From Opitutaceae bacterium (lineage in GTDB: Bacteria; Verrucomicrobiota; Verrucomicrobiia; Opitutales; Opitutaceae), in NCBI GenBank assembly GCA_016795565.1, contig JAEUGW010000051.1:1-64000 (forward strand): a DNA stretch of 64,000 nt. The letters run 5' to 3'. Shown here piece after piece: positions 1 to 9,200 of this stretch. The stretch's first letter is position 1. Each line of letters opens with the position of its first letter. Under the pieces are notes generated by a model, which made no database searches, had not been told where the DNA came from, and worked only from the letters and a program-made list of their open reading frames with translations. The position numbers and the translations under genes were made by a program.

Positions 1-705
1 AGCGGTGTGTGTCCCGTGGTCTAGCGACGGCGGAAAGTCTCTGGCGACACCAAGTTGCCAAAACTTCCTGACACGTTGTCGACCACCACAGGATGTGGAT
101 GCCCGGAACCTTGACCACAACTAATGGAAATCGGCCATAGCCCCGTCAAACAGATTAAGGATGAACTTTGCGAATTTCCGCGTTTTTTTGGGTGGACAAC
201 CAAGCATCAACTCAGCGCCCGTATTTCGGGCGCGAAAAAAAAAGCCCGAAGCCACAATTTTCCTCTGAAAATGACCGATCGCGAGGATGGCGGTGGGTGC
301 GCAAATATTTTCTTGACGCGAAAAATCCGTGGATGAGCTCGATTGACAGAGGAGGAGTGTTGCTTTCGCGGAAAATAAAAATCGTGCGCAGCCTGCCAGA
401 GCGTGAACGGGCTGCGGTGGGTGGGCCTAAAACACGAGAGGGACGCTGGCGGGGCGGAGGATAGGGGTGGGCTTGAGGGGTAGCAGCGGGGGCAGGCGAC
501 TGGGGATCAGCGATCGGCGATAGCTGCTACTGGCCGAGGCAGCCATACCGTTGCGAGCCTGCGGGTCCTGAATTTTCGCCCCGGGCCCTGTTGTGGCCTG
601 TGGGTCACCCAGGGTCTGTCCGGGATTCTTGCTGCGCGACGCACCGTTGCGCCCTGCTGGGCGCCCGGTGTCTGTCCCGGATTCTGACGGGGTCAAATCC
701 GGGCA
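1..705. other. Non-coding left edge, no supported gene
   Basis: No open frame here looks like a real protein and none has a family signature. The only structure seen is a loose direct repeat: GTCTGTCCGGGATTCT (614-629) recurs as GTCTGTCCCGGATTCT (670-685), and CCGTTGCG occurs near 549 and 644. This looks like decayed intergenic repeat material. The region ends at the terminator of the TonB receptor gene. Confidence 0.6.
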
Positions 706-738
706 GAAAAAAGGCGCCCGGTTTGCACCGGGCGCCTT
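706..738 (-). terminator. Rho-independent terminator of the Oar-like receptor gene
   Basis: A perfect 12-bp stem (AAGGCGCCCGGT and its complement) closes a 4-nt loop and is followed on the minus strand by a run of six or more T. It lies 24 bp past the stop codon of the receptor gene. Confidence 0.9.
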
Positions 739-761
739 GAGAGGGTTAAACAGGTATTGGC

Positions 762-3700
762 TTAGAAGATGATCTTCGCGCCGACCTGGATGCGCCAGCG
801 GGACTGCAGGTTGTCGATATTGAAGCCCGTGGGGTCCGCCGTGAAGGTCGGGCGGAGCTGGCCGGAGGCATTGTAGGTCGTGGTGCCGGTCAGGGTGCGG
901 GTGCGGAACACGTCGTTCGGGCCGAAGGGGGCGACCTCGGTGTAGCCGAAGGTCTTCTTGCTGATGAACGTGCCGAGGTTGATGAAGTCGAAGAAGACCT
1001 GGAGCTTCGCGGGCCCGCGGATCGGAATGTCCTGCTTGAAGTTCAGGTCGAGGCGGTTGACCCACGGCTCGGTGAACGTGTTCTTCGGGACATACTGCTG
1101 ACCGGCATACTTCGAGAGGCCGCTCTTATCAATGAAGGCGAAGAAGGCGGTCTGCTGGGCGCTGGTCATGCCGGAGAAGTCGAACCGGGAGTCGGTCGGC
1201 CCGGTGGGGATCACGACGACGTCGTTGAAGGTCGTGCCGTCGCCGTTCGGGTCGCCGCCGAAGACGAAGCTGTAGGGGTTGCCGCTACGGCCCTCATAGT
1301 AGAGCGAGACGGTGCTCTTGAACCTCTTGATGAACTCGAACTGGCGGCTGAGGCTCAGCTGCACGCGGTCCTTGATCTCGAAGTCGGCGGTGCCTTCCTC
1401 GATGGTGTTCTGGTTGAAGACCACGTTGCGCTGGAACTGGCCGCCGGCGGTGGTCTGGCCGTTGGCCTGGGCCTCGGTGGCGCGGCCGCGGGTGTAGGCG
1501 AGGTTGAAGGCCCACTTGTCCTTCATCGGGCGATCCCAGGTGATGCTGAAGTAGTCGGACTTGCCGACGTTGGCGTTGCTCACGCGATACAGGTTGGTGA
1601 ACGCGGAATAGAGGGCGTTGGCCTGGGTGGTGGGGGTGCCGGAGAACCGGGCGCGGCCATCGAGGGCGAGGGCACCGGCCAGCGGGCGCAGGTTCTCGTT
1701 GGTGGTGCGGAGGGCGGTGTCCACCTTGGTGTGGACGTATTCCGCTGTGATGGTCGAGCTGAGGAAGGGCAGCTTGCGGTCCACCGCGATATTGGCGCGC
1801 CAGACGGAGGGCAGGCGGACACCGTCGTCGTTGAAGGCGACTTCGCGACGGAGGGTCGGATTGTCCGTGCCCGTGCCGATCGGGTTGGCGGGGTCGAAAG
1901 CCGCCATGTAGGCCGCGAAGCTCGAGGACAGCGGGCTGACCGTGTCCGTGGAGGAGCGGGAGAAGGTGCCGACACCGGTATTGCCGAAGGAGTTCGAGAA
2001 GAACACCCAAGGAGAGCGGCCGAGGAAGTGGCCGACGCCGCCGCGGAGCTGCGTGGTGCGCTTGTCATCCAGCGCGTAGTTGAAGCCGAGGCGGGGCGAG
2101 ACGGTCTTCACGCCGTCGAGCGAGCCGTCGTTGCGGAAGCCGGTCGTGGTGAGCAGGGCCTGATTGAGGGCGGGCTTGAGGCCGGCCTCGGCGAGCTCCA
2201 GGCGGATGCCGAAGTTGACGTTCAGGCGATCGCTGACGTTCCATTTGGCCTGGCCAAAGATGCCAGTGGTGGCGAACTCCGAGATGTCGGCCATGGGGCG
2301 GGCGTTCGGATCGACGTAGTTGCGCGTGATGACGGCGTTGGTGTCAGCCAGGAAGTCGTTCAGGTTGCGGAAGGCGACCAAGCCGTAGGAACCGGCGCGG
2401 AAGAGGTTCAGGAAGTCCGACCACTCGCGCTGGAAGCCGCCGGTGAAGACGAAGTTCTTCCAGAAATAGTCGCCGGTGGCGGACAGCTGCTGGTTGACCA
2501 CGTTGATCACGTTGCCGTGGCGGAACTGCTCGGTGCCGGCGATGTAGGAGCCGTTCGTGATGGTCGAGTTGTTGAGCAGATCGGTGCCGGTGAGGCCGGT
2601 GATAAGGACCAACGGGGCGGTCGACGCGGTCGGGGTCAGCTGGTCGTCGGTCGTGTGGGAATACTTGACCTCGGTCTTGAAGTCCGGGGTCCACTGGCTG
2701 AAGAACTGGAGGGCATAGGACTCGCCGACGCGGGACTGGTCGTAGAAGTGGCCGGTGGGGGTGGTGGAGACGCCGCCGGAGACGCCGTTGATGGTGAGCG
2801 TGCCGCCGAAGTTGCCGAATTGGGGCACGAGGCCGTCGGTCTTGGAATACCGGGCGCTCATGCGGTGGTTGGCGGAGATCTTCCAGTCGAGCTTGGCCAG
2901 GATCTTCTTGTCGGTCTGGGTGTTCGAGGTGGCCTGGGTGACGGGGTCGCCCCACGGGATGGTGGCGGAGTATTGCTTGAGGCGGTTCAGGATCTGGGTC
3001 TCGGTGCCGGCAGCGGGGGCGAAGCGGATGTCGCGCCCGGCGCTGATGCTCTCGTAGTTCTCGTAGTTCAGGAAGAAGAACAGCTTGTCCTTGATGATCG
3101 GGCCGTGGAAGGTGCCGCCCCAGGTGGTGCGCTGCAGCTTCGGGGTGACCTTGGCGCCGGTGAGGGAATATTCGCGGGCGTTGTAGCCTTGGAGGGCCTG
3201 GCCGAACAGGGAGTCGCCGCGGAAGTAGATGTAGGCGGAGCCGTGGAACTGGTTGGTGCCGCTCTTGGTGACGGCATTGATTGTCGCGCCGGTGAAGCCG
3301 GAGAGGGTCACGTCGTAGGGCGAGATCTGGACGGCCAGCTGCTCGATGGTGTCAACGGAGAGGGGATTGAAGAACGCGGCGATGCCGGTGCCGTTGAGGC
3401 CGAACACGTCGTTGGTGCGGGAACCGTCGATCATGATCGAGTTGAAGCGGTTGTTCTGGCCGACGGCGGTGATGTGGGCTTCCTCGCGGTCATTGGCGCT
3501 CGAGAGCGAGCGGAGCGAGACCAAGGGGTTGGCGCTGATCATGTCGGCGAAGGAGCGCTCGGCGGTGGGCTTGGCGGCCAAACGCTGGCTGTTCAGGACG
3601 GAGCCGGCACCGGCGGCGGCGGCATCCAGCTCGTTGCGCGAGCTGCCGACGACATACTTCTCGAGCTGGAGGACCTCGGACTTGAGGGTCACGGCGAGGT

Positions 3701-4025
3701 CGATGTCATTGCCGAGTTCGGTGGTGATATCGGTGGAGACGCCCTCGTTGAATCCCGAGGCGCGGGTGGTCACCGTGTAGGGGCCTCCGACCGGCAGGCC
3801 GCGGAAATTGAAGCGGCCGTTCTGGTTGGTGGTGGCCGTGTAGGTGGCGTTGGTGGGCGTGTGGACGGCGGTCACGGACGCGCCGGCAACGACATTGCCA
3901 TCAGAGCCACGGACGGTGCCGGTCATACCGGAGCTGACGAGCTGGCCGAAGCCGCTGGGCGAAAGGGTCAGGGCGAGTGCCGTGACCACTGCGAGGACGA
4001 ACGATCTAACGAACGATTTGTGCAT
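762..4025 (-). CDS. Oar-like TonB-dependent receptor with carboxypeptidase-regulatory domain
   Basis: The 1087-residue outer-membrane protein has an N-terminal signal peptide (about residues 1-28). A carboxypeptidase regulatory-like beta-sandwich follows (about 35-115; GTVRGSDGNVVAGASV is typical), then a TonB plug region (about 120-250, including SGFTGATINAVTKSGTNQFH), then a long beta-barrel ending in a terminal Phe (VGAKIIF), the usual barrel-insertion signal. This is the architecture of the Oar/TonB family, which carries large substrates such as oligosaccharides or peptides across the outer membrane. The substrate cannot be read from sequence. It is monocistronic, divergent from the TPR gene, and has its own terminator. 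The ATG at 4025 is followed directly by a signal peptide, which supports this start. Confidence 0.9.
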   Translation of the reverse strand: MHKSFVRSFVLAVVTALALTLSPSGFGQLVSSGMTGTVRGSDGNVVAGASVTAVHTPTNATYTATTNQNGRFNFRGLPVGGPYTVTTRASGFNEGVSTDITTELGNDIDLAVTLKSEVLQLEKYVVGSSRNELDAAAAGAGSVLNSQRLAAKPTAERSFADMISANPLVSLRSLSSANDREEAHITAVGQNNRFNSIMIDGSRTNDVFGLNGTGIAAFFNPLSVDTIEQLAVQISPYDVTLSGFTGATINAVTKSGTNQFHGSAYIYFRGDSLFGQALQGYNAREYSLTGAKVTPKLQRTTWGGTFHGPIIKDKLFFFLNYENYESISAGRDIRFAPAAGTETQILNRLKQYSATIPWGDPVTQATSNTQTDKKILAKLDWKISANHRMSARYSKTDGLVPQFGNFGGTLTINGVSGGVSTTPTGHFYDQSRVGESYALQFFSQWTPDFKTEVKYSHTTDDQLTPTASTAPLVLITGLTGTDLLNNSTITNGSYIAGTEQFRHGNVINVVNQQLSATGDYFWKNFVFTGGFQREWSDFLNLFRAGSYGLVAFRNLNDFLADTNAVITRNYVDPNARPMADISEFATTGIFGQAKWNVSDRLNVNFGIRLELAEAGLKPALNQALLTTTGFRNDGSLDGVKTVSPRLGFNYALDDKRTTQLRGGVGHFLGRSPWVFFSNSFGNTGVGTFSRSSTDTVSPLSSSFAAYMAAFDPANPIGTGTDNPTLRREVAFNDDGVRLPSVWRANIAVDRKLPFLSSTITAEYVHTKVDTALRTTNENLRPLAGALALDGRARFSGTPTTQANALYSAFTNLYRVSNANVGKSDYFSITWDRPMKDKWAFNLAYTRGRATEAQANGQTTAGGQFQRNVVFNQNTIEEGTADFEIKDRVQLSLSRQFEFIKRFKSTVSLYYEGRSGNPYSFVFGGDPNGDGTTFNDVVVIPTGPTDSRFDFSGMTSAQQTAFFAFIDKSGLSKYAGQQYVPKNTFTEPWVNRLDLNFKQDIPIRGPAKLQVFFDFINLGTFISKKTFGYTEVAPFGPNDVFRTRTLTGTTTYNASGQLRPTFTADPTGFNIDNLQSRWRIQVGAKIIF

Positions 4026-4234
4026 GGTGTAAATGCAGTTGGTGTTAGGGTTTCAGGTTGGTGGCCTGAAAGTGAGAATGGCGGAGCGAACGCCTGTCAG
4101 ATGGCTGAGTCAAGCCTGCAACCCCCCTCCTTTCCCCGCAGAACAATGATGTTTCATGGCTGTAACTTTTGGCAGATGGCGGGCATGGAAAATACAGTTT
4201 CCTTCCCGCTGAATCCGCATTCCTATCGGCGTTT

Positions 4235-6265
4235 GTGAACGCCACGCCACCGACCAACGCCCCGCCGCGTCGCGCTCTCTGGCTGGCAGGGGGCGGTTTG
4301 ATGCTGGCGGGCTTCGCCGCCTACGGCAACAGCCTCGGCGGGCCGTTCGTTTTCGACGATGTGCCGGCCATCATGGGCAACCCGTCCATCCGCCAGCTCG
4401 GTTCGCTGGGCGCGGTGTTGGCGCCAGAGTTGGATGGCGGCCTCACGGTCAGCGGCCGGCCGCTGGTCAACCTCAGCCTGGCGCTAAACCACGCGCTGGG
4501 GGGCGAGGCGGTGCGGGGGTATCACTTGTTCAACCTGCTCGTGCACTTGCTGGCGGGTTTGACGCTGTTCGGGATCGCGCGGCGGACCCTGCAGCAACGT
4601 CGGCTGGCACCCCGGTTTGGCGCGGCGGCGCTGCCGATGGGTTGGGCGGTGGCGGTCATCTGGCTGCTGCATCCCTTGCAGACGGAATCAGTCACCTATG
4701 TCGTGCAACGCGCGGAGTCGCTCATGGGGCTGTGCTACCTGCTGACACTGTATGCCTTTGTCCGGAGCGTGGATTCCGCCAGACCGGATGCATGGCTCTT
4801 TCTGTCGTTTGTGGCCTGTTTGGTCGGCATGGCGGCCAAGGAGGTCATGGTGACGGCCCCGCTGGTGGTGCTCCTCTACGACCGCACATTTGTGGGCGGG
4901 ACATTCCGGGAAGCTTGGGGCCGCCGCGGGCGCTATTATCTCGGCCTGGCGGGGACCTGGCTCCTCCTTGCCTGGCTGGTGGCTGGCACGACCGGACGTG
5001 GCGGCACGGCCGGTTTCGGCACGGTGGTTGGCCCGTGGTCCTACCTGCTGACACAATGCCAGGCCATCATGCATTACCTGCGGCTCTGCCTATGGCCGCA
5101 TCCGCTGGTGTTCGACTACGGCACGGCGACGGTCGGTCGGCTGGGAGAGGTCTGGCCGCAGGCGTTTTTGCTGGTGACGCTGGCGGCGGGCACCGGGGTG
5201 GCACTGGTGCGACGACCCGTGTGGGGGTTTGTGGGGGCATGGTTCTTCCTCATCCTGGCGCCAAGCTCCAGCGTGGTGCCTGTCGCCTCGCAAACCATGG
5301 CCGAGCATCGCATGTATCTGCCGCTGGCGGCGGTGGTGCTGGTGGCGGTGGCCGGGCTGCATGCCTGGGTGGGGCGGCGCGGGCTACTCGTTTGTGGAGC
5401 TCTGGCGGTGGCTTTGGGTGCCGCCACTTTTTGGCGCAATGCGGACTATCACAGCGAGTTGGTGCTGTGGGCCGACACCGTGGCCAAGCGGCCGAACAAC
5501 GGTCGCGCGCACAACAACCTCGGGAAGGTGATTTTCGCCGCAGGCCGGCCTGCTGAGGCGCTGGCGCATTACGCGGAGGCCATCCGCCTCCAGCCCACGG
5601 CCCCCGAACCTCACTACAACCTCGGGCTGGCGCTCGCCCGGCTGCAACGTCCGGCCGAGTCCATCGCCCACTACGAGGAGGCCTTGCGGTTGCAGCCCGA
5701 CTATCCGGACGCGCAAAACAACCTGGGCAACGCGCTGCTGGCGGTGGGCCGGTTGGCCGACGCGGGCAACTGCTACGAAATCGCGCTGCGGAGCCGGCCG
5801 GGCTGGGCGGAGGCGCACAGCAACCTGGCCAATGTCCGGCTGGTGCAGGGCCTTCCGGCCGAAGCCATCCGCCACGGCGAGGAGGCGGTGCGGCTGGATC
5901 CCCGGTTCGCGGAAGCGCGCCTGAACCTGGGCAACGCGCTCGCCCAGGCCCGCCGTTTGCCTGAGGCTCTCGGGCAATACGAGGAGGCTCTGCGCCTGAA
6001 ACCCGACGACGCGGATGCCGCCAACAATCTCGGCAACGTCCTGGCGGAACTTGGCCGCCTGCCCGAGGCGATCACGCGCTACGAGCAGGCCTTGCGGCTC
6101 AGGCCCGATTACGCCGATGCCCATCGCAACCTGGCGGCGGTGCTCGCACATCTGGGCCGTCTGCCCGAGGCCGGCACGCACCTCAGCGCCTACGTGCAGT
6201 TGCGCCCGGACGATCAGGCGGCTCGGGCCGAACTCGCCCGACTGCAGACGCTGGCGCGGCCCTGA
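4235..6265 (+). CDS. TMTC-like membrane protein with C-terminal TPR repeats
   Basis: The N-terminal half has about ten hydrophobic segments. The first extracytoplasmic loop has the FVFDDVPAIMGNPSI-type motif of the DUF1736/TMTC branch of GT-C glycosyltransferase-like proteins. The C-terminal part (from about residue 425) holds seven full tetratricopeptide repeats of 34 residues with conserved NNLGN...A...Y.EALRL.PD patterns. TMTC proteins in eukaryotes are O-mannosyltransferases; the role of bacterial members is mostly unknown, so a transfer reaction is only inferred. I chose the GTG at 4235; an in-frame TTG at 4169 would add 22 poorly conserved-looking residues. The hemolysin III gene starts 13 bp downstream, so they may be cotranscribed. 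Confidence 0.8.
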   Translation: MNATPPTNAPPRRALWLAGGGLMLAGFAAYGNSLGGPFVFDDVPAIMGNPSIRQLGSLGAVLAPELDGGLTVSGRPLVNLSLALNHALGGEAVRGYHLFNLLVHLLAGLTLFGIARRTLQQRRLAPRFGAAALPMGWAVAVIWLLHPLQTESVTYVVQRAESLMGLCYLLTLYAFVRSVDSARPDAWLFLSFVACLVGMAAKEVMVTAPLVVLLYDRTFVGGTFREAWGRRGRYYLGLAGTWLLLAWLVAGTTGRGGTAGFGTVVGPWSYLLTQCQAIMHYLRLCLWPHPLVFDYGTATVGRLGEVWPQAFLLVTLAAGTGVALVRRPVWGFVGAWFFLILAPSSSVVPVASQTMAEHRMYLPLAAVVLVAVAGLHAWVGRRGLLVCGALAVALGAATFWRNADYHSELVLWADTVAKRPNNGRAHNNLGKVIFAAGRPAEALAHYAEAIRLQPTAPEPHYNLGLALARLQRPAESIAHYEEALRLQPDYPDAQNNLGNALLAVGRLADAGNCYEIALRSRPGWAEAHSNLANVRLVQGLPAEAIRHGEEAVRLDPRFAEARLNLGNALAQARRLPEALGQYEEALRLKPDDADAANNLGNVLAELGRLPEAITRYEQALRLRPDYADAHRNLAAVLAHLGRLPEAGTHLSAYVQLRPDDQAARAELARLQTLARP

Positions 6266-6278
6266 GCCTTTCGCTCCC

Positions 6279-6923
6279 ATGGCCACGACCTACACGCCTC
6301 GCGAGGAACTCGCCAACAGCCTGACGCATGGGTTGGGCGCGGCGCTGAGCGTGGCGGGGCTGGTTCTGTTGGTGATCCGCGCGGCGCAGCACGGTGATGC
6401 GTGGCACGTCGTGAGCACGGCCATCTTCGGCACGACATTGGTGCTGCTTTACGCGGCCTCGACGCTCTACCACAGCCTGCGCGGCGAGCGGCTCAAGCAG
6501 CGCCTGAGAAAATTCGACCACGCTGCCATCTTCCTGCTCATAGCGGGCTCCTATACGCCGTTCGTGCTCGTCACGCTGCGCGGTCCGTGGGGCTGGAGCC
6601 TGTTCGGGGTGGTGTGGGGCCTCGCCGTGGCCGGCATGACCATCAAGTTCTGGCTGGCGGGGCGGTTCAAGCTGTTGTCCACGCTGATCTATGTCGCGAT
6701 GGGCTGGCTGGTGCTGGTGGCGATCAAGCCGCTGGTCGCGGCACTGCCGGCGGGTGGCATGAAGCTGCTGGTGGCCGGCGGCCTGTGCTACACCGGCGGC
6801 GCGGTCTTTTATCTCTGGAAGCGCCTGCCGTATCACCACGCCATCTGGCACCTGTTCGTGCTCGGCGGCAGCGCGTGTCACTGGGCGGCGGTGTTCTTAT
6901 ATGTAGTGCCGGCTGCCGGCTGA
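6279..6923 (+). CDS. Hemolysin III family (PAQR-type) membrane protein
   Basis: 214 residues with seven hydrophobic segments. Family landmarks are all present: NSLTHGLGAALS near the N terminus, the STLYHS motif at about residue 63-68, KFDHAAIFLLIAGSYTPF in the middle, and HAIWHLFVLGGSACHW near the C terminus. The conserved His residues in STLYHS, DHAAIF and HAIWH are the metal-binding set of the PAQR/CREST superfamily. Bacterial members (YqfA/YplQ) are inner-membrane proteins linked to membrane homeostasis; true haemolysin activity is doubtful. The ATG lies 13 bp after the preceding stop. Confidence 0.93.
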   Translation: MATTYTPREELANSLTHGLGAALSVAGLVLLVIRAAQHGDAWHVVSTAIFGTTLVLLYAASTLYHSLRGERLKQRLRKFDHAAIFLLIAGSYTPFVLVTLRGPWGWSLFGVVWGLAVAGMTIKFWLAGRFKLLSTLIYVAMGWLVLVAIKPLVAALPAGGMKLLVAGGLCYTGGAVFYLWKRLPYHHAIWHLFVLGGSACHWAAVFLYVVPAAG

Positions 6924-6928
6924 GGCTC

Positions 6929-6998
6929 TGTAGCGGCGGTCTATGACCGCCGTTGGAGGCGCGTTCATGTTCCTCGGCGGTCATAGACCGCCGCTACA
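6929..6998. repeat. Dispersed palindrome, type A (copy 1)
   Basis: Two perfectly complementary 24-nt arms (6929-6952 and 6975-6998) surround a 22-nt spacer. Each arm is itself a hairpin (GGCGGTC-TAT-GACCGCC). A second copy lies at 63309-63379 with different spacer sequence. It sits just after the hemolysin III stop codon. Confidence 0.9.
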
Positions 6999-7081
6999 AT
7001 AAGCGAGAGGCAGGCGCCCGGGTTGGCGTTGTGTTCGGGGACGAGAGCTGCAAACTGGGTCAGCCCTTGGACGGTGCCCGC

Positions 7082-7537
7082 ATGGATGCCACCCTCGATA
7101 ATTTTCTGCACCGCCTGCCGGTGATGGCGGGGCTCGATGAGACCGCGCTGCAGTTTTTGGGCGCGCAGGCGGGCGACGAATCGTATGCGGTGGGCAGCGT
7201 GATTGTGCGCGAGGGCGACCCGGGAGACCGGGTGTATTTTGTCCATGCCGGGCGGGTGCGGGTGGTCAAGGAAACCCCCGGGGAACCGGCAGTGCGACTT
7301 GCGGAGTTCGGGCCGGGAGATTTTTTCGGTGAGATGAGCCTGGTCGAGAGCGTGGTGCGCTCGGCCAGCGTGATCGCCCTCGAGCCGACGCGCGTGTTCA
7401 CGCTCAAGGGGGCGGATTTCTACCATCTCTACCAGAAACATCCCGGGCAATACGGCATCGTCATGCTGAACATCGCGCGTGACCTCGCCCGGCGGCTGCG
7501 CACCCTTGACGACCACTTCTGCCACGTCGCGCACTGA
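7082..7537 (+). CDS. Stand-alone cyclic nucleotide-binding domain protein
   Basis: 151 residues made almost entirely of one cNMP-binding beta-barrel. GSVIVREGDPGDRVYFV is the typical entry strand, and the phosphate-binding cassette reads FGEMSLVESVVRSASV, keeping the Glu and Arg that contact the ribose and phosphate of cAMP or cGMP. There is no helix-turn-helix or other effector domain, unlike Crp; the C-terminal helix (RDLARRLRTLDDHF) resembles the dimerisation helix. It may act as a small cAMP sensor working through a partner. An adenylate cyclase is encoded at 37157, but the link is only inferred. The ATG at 7082 follows repeat-derived sequence. Confidence 0.85.
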   Translation: MDATLDNFLHRLPVMAGLDETALQFLGAQAGDESYAVGSVIVREGDPGDRVYFVHAGRVRVVKETPGEPAVRLAEFGPGDFFGEMSLVESVVRSASVIALEPTRVFTLKGADFYHLYQKHPGQYGIVMLNIARDLARRLRTLDDHFCHVAH

Positions 7538-7638
7538 GCGGCGGGGCGCTGCCGCCCCAATCTTTTACCAAACGTTTCTAGGCGCGCGCGCAGGGAGTAG
7601 TTGCCCAAGGGCCGGGGAAACATCAATCTGCCGGCCAT

Positions 7639-8289
7639 ATGAAAATAGCCATTATCGGGGCGGGCAAGCTGGGGAGCGCACTCGGCAAGGCGTGGGCCAA
7701 GGCCGGCCACTACATCATCTTCGGCGTGCGCAGCCCCGGGCAGGGCAAGACCCAGCCCCCGCTGGCGGAGATCGGCGTCGGGGCGACTTCCATGGCCGTG
7801 CCGGATGCGGCGCGCGCCTCGGACATCATCGTGCTCGCCACCCCGTGGCCCGCCGTGGCTGATGCGATCAAGGCGATGGGCGACCTGCGCGGCAAGGTGC
7901 TGATCGATTGCACCAATCCGCTGTCACTCAACGGTGACGGCAGCCTCAGCCTCTCGTTGGGCTCGACCACGTCGGGGGCGGAAGAGATCGAGAAGATGGC
8001 GCCCGGCGCACAGGTGGTTAAGGCCTTCAACACTTACGGTTGGGAGAATTTCGCCAATTCGGACTATCCCAATGCCGCCAGCCTGAAGCCGGTGATGTTC
8101 TATTGCGGCGACCACGACGCCGCGAAGGCGACGGTGCAGCAACTGGCATCCGACCTCAACTTTGAGCCGGTGGACACGGGCGGGCTCGGCATGTCGCGCA
8201 GCCTGGAGCCGCTGGCCCTGCTCTGGATCCGCCTCAACGTCCGCGAAGGCCGCAACGCGAACTTCACTTGGGCGCGGCTGACGCGCTGA
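7639..8289 (+). CDS. NADPH-dependent F420 reductase-like oxidoreductase
   Basis: 216 residues starting directly with the Rossmann dinucleotide-binding motif (IAIIGAGKLGSALGKAWA), then a conserved ATPWPAV strand, an IDCTNPL motif and VVKAFNT, all typical of the NADP oxidoreductase/F420-dependent family (COG2085). Archaeal members transfer hydride between F420 and NADP. In bacteria many relatives act on other substrates, and no F420 biosynthesis gene is visible here, so the substrate is open. It stands alone between the cNMP-binding gene and the pseudouridine synthase. Confidence 0.85.
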   Translation: MKIAIIGAGKLGSALGKAWAKAGHYIIFGVRSPGQGKTQPPLAEIGVGATSMAVPDAARASDIIVLATPWPAVADAIKAMGDLRGKVLIDCTNPLSLNGDGSLSLSLGSTTSGAEEIEKMAPGAQVVKAFNTYGWENFANSDYPNAASLKPVMFYCGDHDAAKATVQQLASDLNFEPVDTGGLGMSRSLEPLALLWIRLNVREGRNANFTWARLTR

Positions 8290-8296
8290 ACGCCCG

Positions 8297-8353
8297 GTGG
8301 CACGGGTCTCCCGACCCGTGAATTCGGAACACGGGTCAGGCGCCCCGTGCCAC
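8297..8353. repeat. Dispersed palindrome with GTGGCACGGG arms
   Basis: Outer arms GTGGCACGGG and CCCGTGCCAC flank an inner hairpin built on ACGGGTC/GACCCGT. It fills the gap between the oxidoreductase stop codon and the pseudouridine synthase start. Confidence 0.75.
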
Positions 8354-8366
8354 GTCATCACCCGTC

Positions 8367-8933
8367 ATGTTGATCGCCTTGCACAAACCCTACGGCGTGC
8401 TCTCGCAGTTCACGCCCGAGCCGGGCTCGCGCTGGCGGACGCTGGCAGATTTCAAGTTGCCGCCGAACACCTACGCGCTCGGCCGGCTGGATGCTGACTC
8501 GGAGGGGCTGCTGCTTTTGTCCGATGAGCCCGGCCTGAATTCCCGTCTGCTTGATCCGGCGGCGGAGCATCCGCGCGAGTATTGGGCGCAGGTCGAACAG
8601 CTCCCGACGGCGGCCGCGTTGGCGCAGCTGGCGCGCGGCGTGAAAATCGGCGGCCATGCCACGAAGCCCTGCGTGGCGCGCCGGCTGGAGCCGGCGCCTG
8701 AGGTGCCACCGCGCGACCCGCCCATCCGCGTGCGGAAATCCGTGCCCGATTGCTGGCTGTCGCTGGAGCTGATCGAGGGCAAGAACCGGCAGGTGCGGCG
8801 CATGACAGCCGCCATCGGCCACCCGACCCTGCGGCTCATCCGGGTGCGCATCGGGCAGTTCCGTCTCGGCGCTCTCTCCTCGGGCCAGTGGCGGGAGCTT
8901 TCTGCCGGGGAGCGCGCGGCGGTGTTGGCCTGA
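8367..8933 (+). CDS. RluE-type 23S rRNA pseudouridine synthase
   Basis: 188 residues of the RsuA/RluE subfamily, which isomerises uridine in rRNA. The catalytic block GRLDADSEGLLLLSDE carries the nucleophilic Asp at residue 42. The opening HKPYGVLSQF and the C-terminal GKNRQVRRMTAAIGHPTLRL are the other two family motifs. There is no N-terminal S4 RNA-binding domain, which fits RluE (23S U2457) rather than RsuA or RluB. The ATG at 8367 places the conserved KPYG motif at the expected distance from the N terminus. Confidence 0.9.
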   Translation: MLIALHKPYGVLSQFTPEPGSRWRTLADFKLPPNTYALGRLDADSEGLLLLSDEPGLNSRLLDPAAEHPREYWAQVEQLPTAAALAQLARGVKIGGHATKPCVARRLEPAPEVPPRDPPIRVRKSVPDCWLSLELIEGKNRQVRRMTAAIGHPTLRLIRVRIGQFRLGALSSGQWRELSAGERAAVLA

Positions 8934-8956
8934 ACCGGAACCATGCAGTCGGGAAA

Positions 8957-9016
8957 TGTGGGAGCGAGCTGGCTCGCGACTTTTTGGGCGAGGTCGCGAG
9001 CAAGCTCGCTCCCACA
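8957..9016. repeat. Dispersed palindrome with GTGGGAGCGAGC arms
   Basis: Imperfect 23-nt inverted arms (8958-8980 and 8993-9015), with inner GCGAGC/GCTCGC pairing. It lies in the gap between the convergent pseudouridine synthase and lipoprotein genes. Confidence 0.8.
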
Positions 9017-9147
9017 GTCAGGCACCGAAAGATGAACGGAACCTCGATTGCAATGCAGGAGGGCTCCTATTATCAGAGAGCAGGTTATCTGTGGTTGAAG
9101 GAGTCCTACTGCATCGTTCCGGCTGAACCCAACGATCTGCGGTTCCG

Positions 9148-9179
9148 TGGAGGGTGGAACTCGGACTCCGCGTTCCACC
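9148..9179. repeat. TGGAGGG-type hairpin module, copy in intergenic space
   Basis: TGGAGG followed by GTGGAAC, CTCCGC and GTTCCAC. The hairpin arms differ from the copies at 16933 and inside metH at 21364, but the TGGAGGG and CTCC landmarks are kept. Confidence 0.65.
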
Positions 9180-9200
9180 TTCGGGGCCGCGCAATTGGGA

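Noticed and set aside
220..250. Hairpin followed by a run of A at the left edge
   Set aside because: The A run is on the wrong side for a plus-strand terminator and no minus-strand gene ends there.
614..685. GTCTGTCCCGGATTCT direct repeats as a possible attachment site
   Set aside because: No integrase, tRNA or element between them; most likely decayed intergenic repeat.
1731..4238. 835-residue plus-strand open frame opposite the TonB receptor
   Set aside because: It is rich in Gly/Val/Ala/Glu with no domain, lies fully antisense to a recognisable receptor, and arises from high-GC codon bias.
5384..6286. Minus-strand frame opposite the TPR region with a regular pattern
   Set aside because: Its periodicity only mirrors the 102-bp TPR units on the plus strand.
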